A DNA stretch of 20,555 nucleotides from JAGWRA01 sp035534615 (lineage in GTDB: Bacteria > Acidobacteriota > Vicinamibacteria > Vicinamibacterales > CAVVIG01), in contig DATLRO010000026.1 of assembly GCA_035534615.1 (NCBI GenBank), forward strand, positions 1 through 20,555, given 5' to 3'. Below are positions 5,830 through 13,561 of this stretch, piece by piece. The position numbers and the translations under genes are program-made. The notes below the pieces were generated by a model that did not search any database, was not told where the DNA came from, and saw nothing but the letters and a program-made list of their open reading frames with translations. Position 1 is the first letter of the stretch, and each line of letters begins with the position of its first letter.

Positions 5830-8442
5830 GTGACGCCGCGCAATGGTTGCGCCGCTGCCGGTGTGGTCATGAAGCAGGAGTTGCAACAGCCGGTGCAGGC
5901 CGGCGACCCGGTGCGGGTCCGCGGCGAGGATTGGGACGTGGCGGAGGTCGCGCCAGGCGACCGGTGTGTCGCGGTCACGCTGATCGGCGCCGGCACCGGG
6001 AACCGCGGCCGCCGCCGGGTGCTGCTGGCGCCGTTCGACCGGCTGCAGCGGCTGCCCGCGCGCCGTCTGCCGCGGCATGTGAGTTACCGGACCTGGCTGC
6101 ACGCGGCCCGGACGCTGTTGACGACGACCGGACCGGCGGACCGCCTGCGCGCGGCGGCGGCGGCCGGGATCCTGCTGCTGCCGTATCAGCTCGAGCCGGC
6201 GCTGGCGGCGGTCCGCGGTCTGGCGACCCGGTTTCTGCTCGCCGATGCCGTCGGTCTGGGCAAGACCATCCAGGCGGGTCTGCTGCTGGCCGAGCTCCGC
6301 GTGCGCGGCCTGGCGGTCCGGAGCCTCGTCCTCACGCCCCCCGGGCTGCGCGATCAGTGGGTCGACGAGCTGTGGCAGCGATTCCAGATCGCCGCCACGG
6401 TGATCGACCGGCCGTTCGTGCGGAACGCACGCGACCGCTTCGCGCTGGATGTCAACCCGTGGCAGCTTCCCGCGGTCGCGGTCGCGTCGCTCGACTACGT
6501 GAAGCGTCCCGACGTCAGGCCGTCGGTCGTCTCGCTGCCGTGGGACCTGCTCATCATCGACGAGGCGCACGGGGTCGCGCCGGGCACCGACCGTGCGGCG
6601 CTGGTCGACGCGCTGGCGGTCCGCTCGCGGCGGGTCGTGCTGCTGACCGCGACGCCGCACGCCGGCGACCCGGCCGCGTTCGCGCATCTCTGTGGAATCG
6701 GCGCGCTCGACGAGGGCCCGGTGCTGCTGTTCCGGCGGACGCGCCGCGATGTCGGACTGGAGACGAGGCGGCACACGACGCTGCTGCGGGTCGCTCCCAC
6801 GGCGGCGGAGCGGCGGATGCATCGCCTGCTGGCACGCTACACCGCCATCGTCTGGGCGGGCGCACCGGCGGCACGGCGGTCCGACGCGCTGCTGGTGCTC
6901 GCGATCCTGAACAAGCGCGCGCTGTCGAGCGCGCACTCGCTCGAACAGTCGCTGGCCCGCCGCCTCGCCCTGCTCGAACGCGACGCGGATGACGATGACG
7001 GCTTCTCACAACTGGCCTTCGGCTTCGACGCGGGGGAGGCCGACGCGGAAGACGAAGCGCCGCGGGGGCTCGGTCGCCGGGCACTCTCCGACGGTGCGCG
7101 TGAGATCCGGCACCTGCGCGCGTTGCAGGCGGCCGCCGCGGCGGCGGCCGCCGCCGGCGAAAGCAAGGTCGCGGCGCTGCGGCGGCTGCTGCGCCGCGTG
7201 GCCGAGCCGGTGCTCGTCTTCACCGAGTATCGCGACACGCTGCAGTGGGTCGCCGAACGCCTGGCGCCGGAGCCGGTCGCGGTGCTTCATGGCGGCCTGG
7301 CCCGGCAGGAACGGCTGGCGGCCGCGGAGCAGTTCTCGGCCGGCGCCGTCCGTCTTCTGCTGGCCACCGATGCCGCCGGTGAAGGGCTGAACCTCCAGGC
7401 ACGCTGCCGCCTCCTCGTGAACCTGGAACTGCCGTGGACACCGCGGCGGCTCGAGCAACGGATCGGCCGCGTCGACCGACTCGGCCAGCGCCGGCCGGTG
7501 CACGCCCTCCATCTGCTCGCCCGCGACACGGGCGAAGCGCGCGTGCTCGCACGCCTCGTCCGGCGTCTGGCACGCATCCGGCGCGCGCTGGGCGACGGAG
7601 CGGACACGACCGGCTTTCCATCCGACGCGGACCTGCTGGGCGCGATGTCGTGCGGGCAGGTGCTGCCGGAGCCGGGCGCACCGGCGGCGGCCATGCCTGC
7701 CGCCTCGACCGACGCCGGCGGCCCGGAAAACGCTGCCGCCGGGATCCTCCGCGTGGACCTGCGCGCGGAGGCGGCCGCGGAGGCCACGCGCCTCGACAGA
7801 CAGCGACGGATCACGCAGGGTGCCGTGCCGGCCGGCCGCCTGTCGGCCGCCGGCGCGGCGCACGACCGGGCCGCCTTCGATCGGCGGTGGCCCTGGTTCG
7901 CCGCCGCACCGGCCGGCCGGCTCCGCAATTTCCGGGATCCCGGGCTGCTGCTGCTCTGCCGGTACCGGGTACTGACCGGCACCGGGTCCCTGCTCGAAGA
8001 GGACCTGCTGCCGGTCTGGCTCCCGATCGACTCGGGCGGCGGCCGGCCGACGGGACGCGAGCTTCGGGGGCTGGTCGCTCGCGCGCTGCACGAACGTGGC
8101 GCGACGATCCAGCCGGCCATCGACCGCCTGGCGGCCGGCCGGCTCGACGTGCTGCGCGTGTCGCACGGCGGCGCGATCGGGCGTGCCGCCGGCCGCGATC
8201 GCGCGATCGCCGCGCACGCCGACGCGGTCACGGCCCTGTCGGCGCACCTCGTTCAGCAGGGATTGTTCGATCGACGCGCCGTCCGCGACGCCGAGCGGCA
8301 GCTGCGGCGGCAGGCGATGGATCGCGACGAGCAGGCGCAGCGTCAGGCAGCGCTCGATGCGGACTGCCGGCTGCACCTGGCGGCGCCGCCCGAGCCGGTC
8401 CTGATCCTGTTCGTCCCCGGCTGCCGTCCCGTCCGCTCGTAG
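5830..8442 (+). CDS. SNF2/RapA-like superfamily 2 helicase (DISARM DrmD-like)
   Basis: An 870-residue ATP-dependent DNA translocase of the SNF2 group. All core motifs are present: Walker A LADAVGLGKT (to Thr146), DEAH box at 244-247, TATPH at 273-277, ATDAAGEGLNLQ from 512 and QRIGRVDRLGQ at 543-553. The N-terminal 'AGDPVRVRGEDWDV' stretch is typical of RapA and DrmD-type proteins. An acidic, Ala-rich insert (about 380-445) and a C-terminal part beyond 600 show no domain I can name; no nuclease motif is seen. The start is either GTG 5830 (GAGG upstream) or ATG 5869, which begins MKQELQQPV and looks more natural. The stop TAG forms part of the ribosome site of the methyltransferase gene, so the two are coupled. 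Likely role: DNA translocation in a restriction-like defence system, inferred from the pairing. Confidence 0.85.
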   Translation: MTPRNGCAAAGVVMKQELQQPVQAGDPVRVRGEDWDVAEVAPGDRCVAVTLIGAGTGNRGRRRVLLAPFDRLQRLPARRLPRHVSYRTWLHAARTLLTTTGPADRLRAAAAAGILLLPYQLEPALAAVRGLATRFLLADAVGLGKTIQAGLLLAELRVRGLAVRSLVLTPPGLRDQWVDELWQRFQIAATVIDRPFVRNARDRFALDVNPWQLPAVAVASLDYVKRPDVRPSVVSLPWDLLIIDEAHGVAPGTDRAALVDALAVRSRRVVLLTATPHAGDPAAFAHLCGIGALDEGPVLLFRRTRRDVGLETRRHTTLLRVAPTAAERRMHRLLARYTAIVWAGAPAARRSDALLVLAILNKRALSSAHSLEQSLARRLALLERDADDDDGFSQLAFGFDAGEADAEDEAPRGLGRRALSDGAREIRHLRALQAAAAAAAAAGESKVAALRRLLRRVAEPVLVFTEYRDTLQWVAERLAPEPVAVLHGGLARQERLAAAEQFSAGAVRLLLATDAAGEGLNLQARCRLLVNLELPWTPRRLEQRIGRVDRLGQRRPVHALHLLARDTGEARVLARLVRRLARIRRALGDGADTTGFPSDADLLGAMSCGQVLPEPGAPAAAMPAASTDAGGPENAAAGILRVDLRAEAAAEATRLDRQRRITQGAVPAGRLSAAGAAHDRAAFDRRWPWFAAAPAGRLRNFRDPGLLLLCRYRVLTGTGSLLEEDLLPVWLPIDSGGGRPTGRELRGLVARALHERGATIQPAIDRLAAGRLDVLRVSHGGAIGRAAGRDRAIAAHADAVTALSAHLVQQGLFDRRAVRDAERQLRRQAMDRDEQAQRQAALDADCRLHLAAPPEPVLILFVPGCRPVRS

Positions 8443-8446
8443 GAGG
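8441..8446 (+). promoter_or_regulatory. Ribosome binding site embedded in the helicase stop codon
   Basis: AGGAGG begins at the second base of the helicase's TAG stop codon and lies 8 nt before the methyltransferase ATG at 8455. It is the best Shine-Dalgarno sequence in the window and ties translation of the two proteins together. Confidence 0.8.
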
Positions 8447-8454
8447 GCACCAGC

Positions 8455-11400
8455 ATGCTGCCGGGAATCCGCGGCCGTCTCGTCTCGACCTACTTCGCGA
8501 GCCAGCTGCTGGAGACCGCGTTCGCGGGCCGGCTCGGCGAACGCGATCGCCAGGCGGCGCAACGACGGCTTGCGACATGGTGGACCCGGTGCGAGCAAGT
8601 GCTCGGTCCGGCTTCGAGCCTTCGGGCGATGTACGATGTGGCCGTCGCGCCGCTGGCGGCCCTGCTGTCGTTCACCCCTGGCCGGGTCGTCTCCGTGCCG
8701 CCGCGCCCGTTCCTGCTGGCGCCACTGGATGGCCCGTCGGCCGCGCGTGTCGCGCTGGTCATCGCGCCGTGGGACGCCGATCTCGGCCTCACGTGGCGCG
8801 ACGCCCGCATCCACGCGGCGTTCGACGTCCGGTGGGCGTTCGGCTTCAACGGGCGCACGCTTCGCGTGATCGACGCCGGGCGGCCGTACGCCGGCCGCTT
8901 TCAGGAGTTCGACCTCGACATCGTGGCGGGCGCCGACCGGTCGTTCGCCGTCTTCTGGGCGCTCGTGCAGGCCCGGGCGTTCGCGCCATCGCCCGGGGCC
9001 GGCTCGGCCCCGGAGGGCTGTCTGCTCGACGCCGTCATCGACGCGTCGGCGCGACACGCCTCCGGGGTCTGCCGATCGCTGCGCGACGGCGTGCTCGAAG
9101 CGCTCGCCGAACTGGCCGAGAGCCTGCTGACGGCCGGCACGCCCCGGCATCGGCCGGCTGCCGCGCGCACCGGGCCGGATCTCGAGGCGACGGTCGAGCA
9201 GGCCTTGACGATCGTCTACCGGATTCTGTTCCTGCTGTTCGCCGAGGCCCGGGGTCTCGTCCCGAACTGGCACCCGACGTACAGGGACGGCTACACGATC
9301 GAGACGCTGCGCGACATCGCCGAAGCGCCGGGCCCGGCGGGCGGCCTCTGGGAGTCGCTGCAGGCCATCACGCGCCTCGCCGCCGTCGGCTGCCGCCACG
9401 GCGATCTCATCGTCACCGCGTTCAACGGACGCCTGTTCTCACCCGCGCGGACCCCTCTCGCCGAGTCGCTGGCGCTGGACGACGAACGGGTGCGCCGGGC
9501 GCTGGCCGCGCTGTCCAGCCGGCCGCAGGCCGGGTGCGGGCGGCGCGAGCGGATCGCTTACCGCGATCTCGGCGTGGAGCAGCTCGGCGCCGTGTACGAG
9601 AGCGTCCTCGACTACACGCCGCGGCGGCTCGAACCGCCGCTCCCGCAGCCGCGTGGCGCCGGCGACGACAGCCCGCGCGTGCGGTTCGAGCGCACAGGCA
9701 GCCGGCGCAAGACGACCGGCAGCTTCTACACGCCACGATCCATCACCGATTACCTCGTCCGGCACGCGCTCGCCCCGCTCGTCCAGGATCGCGATCCGGA
9801 CGCCATTCTCCGGCTCCGCGTCGTCGATCCGGCCATGGGCAGCGGGGCGTTTCTCGTGGCGGCCTGCCGGTATCTCGCTCAGGCATACGAGACCGCGCTG
9901 CTCCGGCGCGGCGATTGCCAGGCGGGCGACCTGGGGCCGCCCGAACGCGCCGGCTTCCGCCGCACGGTGGCACAGCGCTGCCTGTTCGGCGTCGACGCCA
10001 ACCCGACGGCCGTTCAGCTCGCCCGGCTGTCGATGTGGCTGGCGACACTCGCCGCCGACAAGCCGCTCACGTTCCTCGACCACCACTTCGTCACCGGGGA
10101 CAGCCTGATCGGCGCGTCGCCGGATGACCTCGCCCGCCAGCCGCCAGGCGCCCGCGGCCGCCCGGCCGTGCTGCCGCTCTTCGAGAGCGGCCTTGCGGGC
10201 GCCGCCGTGCGCGAGGCGCTGCCGATCCGCCAAAGCCTCTCCAGCATTCCAGACGACTCCGTGGCGCTCGTGCGGCAGAAGGAGCGCGCCCTCGAGCGGC
10301 TGGAGGATCCCGCCGCCGCCCTGGCGCGCTGGAAAGCGGCGGCGGATCTCTGGTGCGCGGTCTGGTTCATGACCGACGGGCCGCCGCCGGCCCCCGGGCT
10401 GTTCGCCGAACTCACGGCTGCGCTGCTCGACGGCCGATCGGCACTGCCGGACGACGTCACCTCCTCGTGGCACGCGCGCCTGCGGACGATCGCCGCCCGG
10501 CATCGCTTTCTCCATTGGTCACTCCAGTTTCCAGAAATCTTCTTCGACGACGATGGGCAGCCGGCGGCGGATGGAGGATTCGACGCCGTGCTCGGCAATC
10601 CGCCGTGGGACATGCTGCGCGCCGACTCGGGCGGCAGCGAGGACCGCCGGCGGGACCGCGCCGATCTCGACCGCACGCTGCGGTTCATCCGCGCTTCGGG
10701 CATTTACCACGCGCAGTCGTCGGGCCAGCCGAACCTGTATCAGCTGTTCGTCGAGCGTGCGCTGCGGCTGGCGCGTCCGGGCGGACGCGTCGGTCTGGTC
10801 GTGCCGTCCGGCCTGTTCACCGACCACGGCAGCGCGCCGTTGCGTCGCCGGCTGCTCGAGCAGAACGACATCGACGCCGTCGTCGGCCTCGACAATCGGG
10901 CGGGCGTCTTCCCGATTCACCGCAGCACCAGCTTCTTGCTGCTGACCGCGACAACCGGAACCCCGACGGAACGGATGGCGTGCCGCTTTCACGAGACCGA
11001 TCCCGGCCTGCTCGACGCCGTCCCCGAGTCCCCGGCACCGGCCGGCCGGGCGTCCGGCGCGATTGTGCTGACGCCGGCGACCATCCGGCGCATCGGCGGC
11101 CCGTCGCTCACCATCCCGCTGCTCGCCGGCCCGGTCGACCTGGCGATCACCGATCGGATCGCGAATGCGTTCCCGGCGCTGTCGGACCAGCACGGCTGGG
11201 GCGTGCGATTCGGTCGCGAGCTCAACGCCACGGACGACCGCGCACACTTCCACCGCGACGCCGGGGGCCTGCCGGTCGTCGAAGGCAGGCAGATCGAGCC
11301 GTTCGCCGTGAATCTGGCCGCATCGCGGTTTCATATCCGGCGCGCCGACGCGGCCCGCCTGATCGACGGCGCCGATTCCTTCGACCGTGAGCGGCTCGCG

Positions 11401-11853
11401 TACCGCGACGTCGCCGGCGCGACGAACCGCCTGACGCTGATTGCGGCGATCCTGCCGGCCGGCTGCGTGACCACGCACACGATCTTCTGCGTGAAATCGA
11501 AGCTGGAGGCCGACGCCCAGGCGTTCCTGTGCGGCCTGCTGAACAGCCTGGTCCTCAACTACCTGGTGCGCCAGCGCATCACCATGCACGTGACCACGGC
11601 AGTCCTGCACGCGCTGCCGGCTCCGAAGCCGCTGCGGACCAGCCGCGCGTTCCGCGACGTGGTCCGGCTGGCGGGCGAGCTGCGGGCGCGACCCGATGCG
11701 GGCGCCCCCCTCGTCCGGCTGCAGGCCCGGGTCGCACGGCTGTATCGTCTCGATCGGGCCGAGCTCGCGCACATCCTCTCCACGTTCCCGCTGCTGGCCC
11801 GCGAGTACCGCGATGCGGTGCTGGCGGCGCACGGGGATCCGCCTGAGCCTTGA
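8455..11853 (+). CDS. Eco57I-type N6-adenine DNA methyltransferase (DISARM DrmMI / type IIG-like)
   Basis: A 1132-residue protein with motif order X-I-IV of gamma-type adenine methylases. Motif X is TTGSFYTP (420-427), the AdoMet-binding motif I is DPAMGSGAFL (458-467) and the catalytic motif IV is NPPW (715-718). Between them KPLTFLDHHFVTGDSLIGA is the conserved stretch seen in type IIG, PglX and DrmMI enzymes. The region after 'RVGLVVPSGLFTD' should hold the target-recognition domain. The N-terminal 400 residues contain FGFNGRTLRVID (from 129) and FQEFDLDIV (from 149), resembling the degenerate nuclease-like domain of such enzymes, but no PD-(D/E)XK triad can be pointed out. It is coupled to the upstream helicase. 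Likely job: methylating host DNA so that a restriction-like partner spares it; target unknown. Confidence 0.88.
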   Translation: MLPGIRGRLVSTYFASQLLETAFAGRLGERDRQAAQRRLATWWTRCEQVLGPASSLRAMYDVAVAPLAALLSFTPGRVVSVPPRPFLLAPLDGPSAARVALVIAPWDADLGLTWRDARIHAAFDVRWAFGFNGRTLRVIDAGRPYAGRFQEFDLDIVAGADRSFAVFWALVQARAFAPSPGAGSAPEGCLLDAVIDASARHASGVCRSLRDGVLEALAELAESLLTAGTPRHRPAAARTGPDLEATVEQALTIVYRILFLLFAEARGLVPNWHPTYRDGYTIETLRDIAEAPGPAGGLWESLQAITRLAAVGCRHGDLIVTAFNGRLFSPARTPLAESLALDDERVRRALAALSSRPQAGCGRRERIAYRDLGVEQLGAVYESVLDYTPRRLEPPLPQPRGAGDDSPRVRFERTGSRRKTTGSFYTPRSITDYLVRHALAPLVQDRDPDAILRLRVVDPAMGSGAFLVAACRYLAQAYETALLRRGDCQAGDLGPPERAGFRRTVAQRCLFGVDANPTAVQLARLSMWLATLAADKPLTFLDHHFVTGDSLIGASPDDLARQPPGARGRPAVLPLFESGLAGAAVREALPIRQSLSSIPDDSVALVRQKERALERLEDPAAALARWKAAADLWCAVWFMTDGPPPAPGLFAELTAALLDGRSALPDDVTSSWHARLRTIAARHRFLHWSLQFPEIFFDDDGQPAADGGFDAVLGNPPWDMLRADSGGSEDRRRDRADLDRTLRFIRASGIYHAQSSGQPNLYQLFVERALRLARPGGRVGLVVPSGLFTDHGSAPLRRRLLEQNDIDAVVGLDNRAGVFPIHRSTSFLLLTATTGTPTERMACRFHETDPGLLDAVPESPAPAGRASGAIVLTPATIRRIGGPSLTIPLLAGPVDLAITDRIANAFPALSDQHGWGVRFGRELNATDDRAHFHRDAGGLPVVEGRQIEPFAVNLAASRFHIRRADAARLIDGADSFDRERLAYRDVAGATNRLTLIAAILPAGCVTTHTIFCVKSKLEADAQAFLCGLLNSLVLNYLVRQRITMHVTTAVLHALPAPKPLRTSRAFRDVVRLAGELRARPDAGAPLVRLQARVARLYRLDRAELAHILSTFPLLAREYRDAVLAAHGDPPEP

Positions 11854-11950
11854 CCCCCCGGCGCCCGTGCGTTGACGGGGGCGGCGGTTCGAACGCCGAC
11901 AACGGGACTTCGGTGCCACGGAGTGGAGATCGAGGGGCCGCGAGTTGCGA

Positions 11951-11956
11951 TATAGT
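11951..11956 (+). promoter_or_regulatory. -10 hexamer of the molybdoenzyme operon
   Basis: TATAGT ends 11 nt before the ATG at 11968, leaving room for only a few leader bases, and no Shine-Dalgarno sequence lies between. An 8-bp palindrome GTTCGAAC (11887-11894) is further upstream in the same 114-bp gap. A TTGACA-like -35 at normal spacing is not seen. Confidence 0.4.
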
Positions 11957-11967
11957 CGGGTAAACAT

Positions 11968-13497
11968 ATGCCCAACTACGGCTTCGCGATCGACCTCCGC
12001 AAGTGCATCGGATGCCACGCGTGCACGATTGCGTGCAAGTCGGAGCATCAGATTCCGATCGGCGTCAATCGCTGCTGGGTGAAGACCGTCGAGAAGGGCA
12101 CGTTTCCGGACACGCGGCGGTTTTTCTTTCCCGTCCTGTGCAATCAGTGCGACGAGGCGCCGTGCGTGCGCATCTGTCCGACCGGCGCGCTGTTCAAGCG
12201 GCGTGACGGCATTGTCGATCTGCACGGGGACTCGTGCATCGGCTGCCGCGCCTGCATGGTGGCCTGCCCGTACGATCAGCTGTTCATCGATCCGGGGACG
12301 CATACCGCCGAGAAGTGCAACTTCTGCGCAAACCGGATCGAGAACCGGCTCGAGCCGGCGTGCGTGAGCGTCTGTCCGACGCAGTGCCGCATCTTCGGCG
12401 ACCTGGACGATCCCACCAGCGAGGTCGCCATCATCGCCCGCTCGCAGGCGATCAGCGTCCGGAAGCCGGAAAAAGGGACGCGGCCGAAGGTCATCTACCT
12501 CGCGGCCGAGGAAAGCGCGATCCGGCCGGAGGAAGCCACGAGGCCGTTCTGGTTCAAGGAAGGCCAGGTGAGGTTGCGACCGGTCGCCGCACCGGCCGAG
12601 GACCCGGCCCGGCCCGGCGCCCCGCGCGTCGATTACGACATGCCGCACGAGAAGGCGTGGGGCATCGACATGGCGCTGTACCTGCTGACGAAGGGGATCT
12701 CGTCGGGCGCCATGCTGCTCAGCGCGCTGCTCTGGTGGCTCGGCCTCCATGACGCCCTGACCACGATCATCGGTCCGGCCATCGCGCTCGTGGCGGTCGC
12801 CATGACCGCGGTGATCCTGGTCGTCGATCTCGAGCGGCCGGAGCGGTTCTACTACATTCTCGTCAAGCCGAACTGGCGATCGTGGATGGTGTGGGGCGCC
12901 TATTTTCTGACCGTACACGGCGGCATCTGCACGCTCTGGCTGGCGGCCAGCTGGTTCGGGTTCCCATCGATCCTGACGCTGCTCGCCGTACCGGCCATCA
13001 TCGTCTCGGTGCTGACGACGTCGTATACCGGCTTCCTGTTCGCGCAGGGGCTGGCGCGCGATCTGTGGCAGGGGCCGCACGCGGCCTTCGATCTGCTGGC
13101 GCAGGCGCTGGCCGAGGGATCGGCCGCGATGCTCCTGGCCGCCGCCGTCAGCGGCTCCGGCGCGGCGGTCCGGCCGCTGACATGGGTGCTGCTCGGCGCG
13201 CTCGGCGTGCACCTGCTGCTCATCGTGTTCGAGAATCTGCTGGCGCCGAGTCCGTCACGGCACCACGAGCTGGCCACGGAGGCCATCCGGCGCGGGCCGT
13301 TCGCGCGCGTGTTCTGGGGCGGCGCCATCGTGGGCGGGGGGCTGGTCCCGCTCGCGCTGCTCACGGCCGGGGCGACGCCGGCCGCCGGTGCGCTGTCGTC
13401 CGCGCTGGCGCCGATCGCCGCCCTGCTGGCGCTCGTCGGCAACTTCGCCTGGGAGTACATCTGGGTCGAGGCCGGACAGAGCGTGCCGTTGTCGTGA
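11968..13497 (+). CDS. Fused 4x[4Fe-4S] ferredoxin (DmsB/PsrB-like) and NrfD/PsrC-like quinone-binding membrane subunit
   Basis: A 509-residue electron-transfer and membrane-anchor subunit of a complex iron-sulfur molybdoenzyme. The N-terminal 200 residues hold four cysteine groups: C13-x2-C-x2-C-x3-C23, C58-x2-C61 with C66 and C70, C90-x2-C-x2-C-x3-C100, and C117-x2-C120 with C132 and C136. This is the four-cluster pattern of DmsB, PsrB and NrfC. A linker follows, then from about residue 232 some eight hydrophobic helices typical of NrfD/PsrC, which exchange electrons with the quinone pool. In most organisms these two parts are separate proteins. There is no signal peptide, so the ferredoxin part should face the cytoplasm. 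The catalytic subunit gene follows after 64 bp. Confidence 0.9.
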   Translation: MPNYGFAIDLRKCIGCHACTIACKSEHQIPIGVNRCWVKTVEKGTFPDTRRFFFPVLCNQCDEAPCVRICPTGALFKRRDGIVDLHGDSCIGCRACMVACPYDQLFIDPGTHTAEKCNFCANRIENRLEPACVSVCPTQCRIFGDLDDPTSEVAIIARSQAISVRKPEKGTRPKVIYLAAEESAIRPEEATRPFWFKEGQVRLRPVAAPAEDPARPGAPRVDYDMPHEKAWGIDMALYLLTKGISSGAMLLSALLWWLGLHDALTTIIGPAIALVAVAMTAVILVVDLERPERFYYILVKPNWRSWMVWGAYFLTVHGGICTLWLAASWFGFPSILTLLAVPAIIVSVLTTSYTGFLFAQGLARDLWQGPHAAFDLLAQALAEGSAAMLLAAAVSGSGAAVRPLTWVLLGALGVHLLLIVFENLLAPSPSRHHELATEAIRRGPFARVFWGGAIVGGGLVPLALLTAGATPAAGALSSALAPIAALLALVGNFAWEYIWVEAGQSVPLS

Positions 13498-13501
13498 TTC
13501 T

Positions 13502-13532
13502 GGGCTCGGGGCTCAGTGCTCGGTGCTCGGTG
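13502..13532. repeat. Short tandem repeat, 7-bp unit GGGCTCG/GTGCTCG, four copies
   Basis: GGGCTCG, GGGCTCA, GTGCTCG and GTGCTCG follow one another directly, with a partial fifth unit, in the 64-bp gap between the two molybdoenzyme genes. It resembles in style the CCCCGAGT array at 5708, whose complement also carries CTCGGGG. Confidence 0.7.
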
Positions 13533-13561
13533 TACGTGGCAAGTAACAAGGCCTCATCCCC

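Noticed and set aside
7006..9399. Minus-strand open frame of 797 codons across the helicase-methylase junction
   Set aside because: It lies opposite two genes with full sets of family motifs; its own product shows low-complexity Arg/Gly/Ala composition and no motif.
5830..11853. Complete DISARM or BREX locus
   Set aside because: Only helicase and methylase types are present; no DrmA/DrmB/DrmC, PglZ or BrxC-like gene lies on either side within the window.
11864..11879. Terminator after the methylase gene (CCCGT/ACGGG)
   Set aside because: Only a 5-bp stem with a 6-nt loop and no T-run; not strong enough to call.
10519..13212. Minus-strand open frame of 897 codons opposite the methylase end and FeS-NrfD gene
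   Set aside because: Shadow frame produced by high GC content; it spans an intergenic promoter region of the opposite strand and has no recognisable domain.
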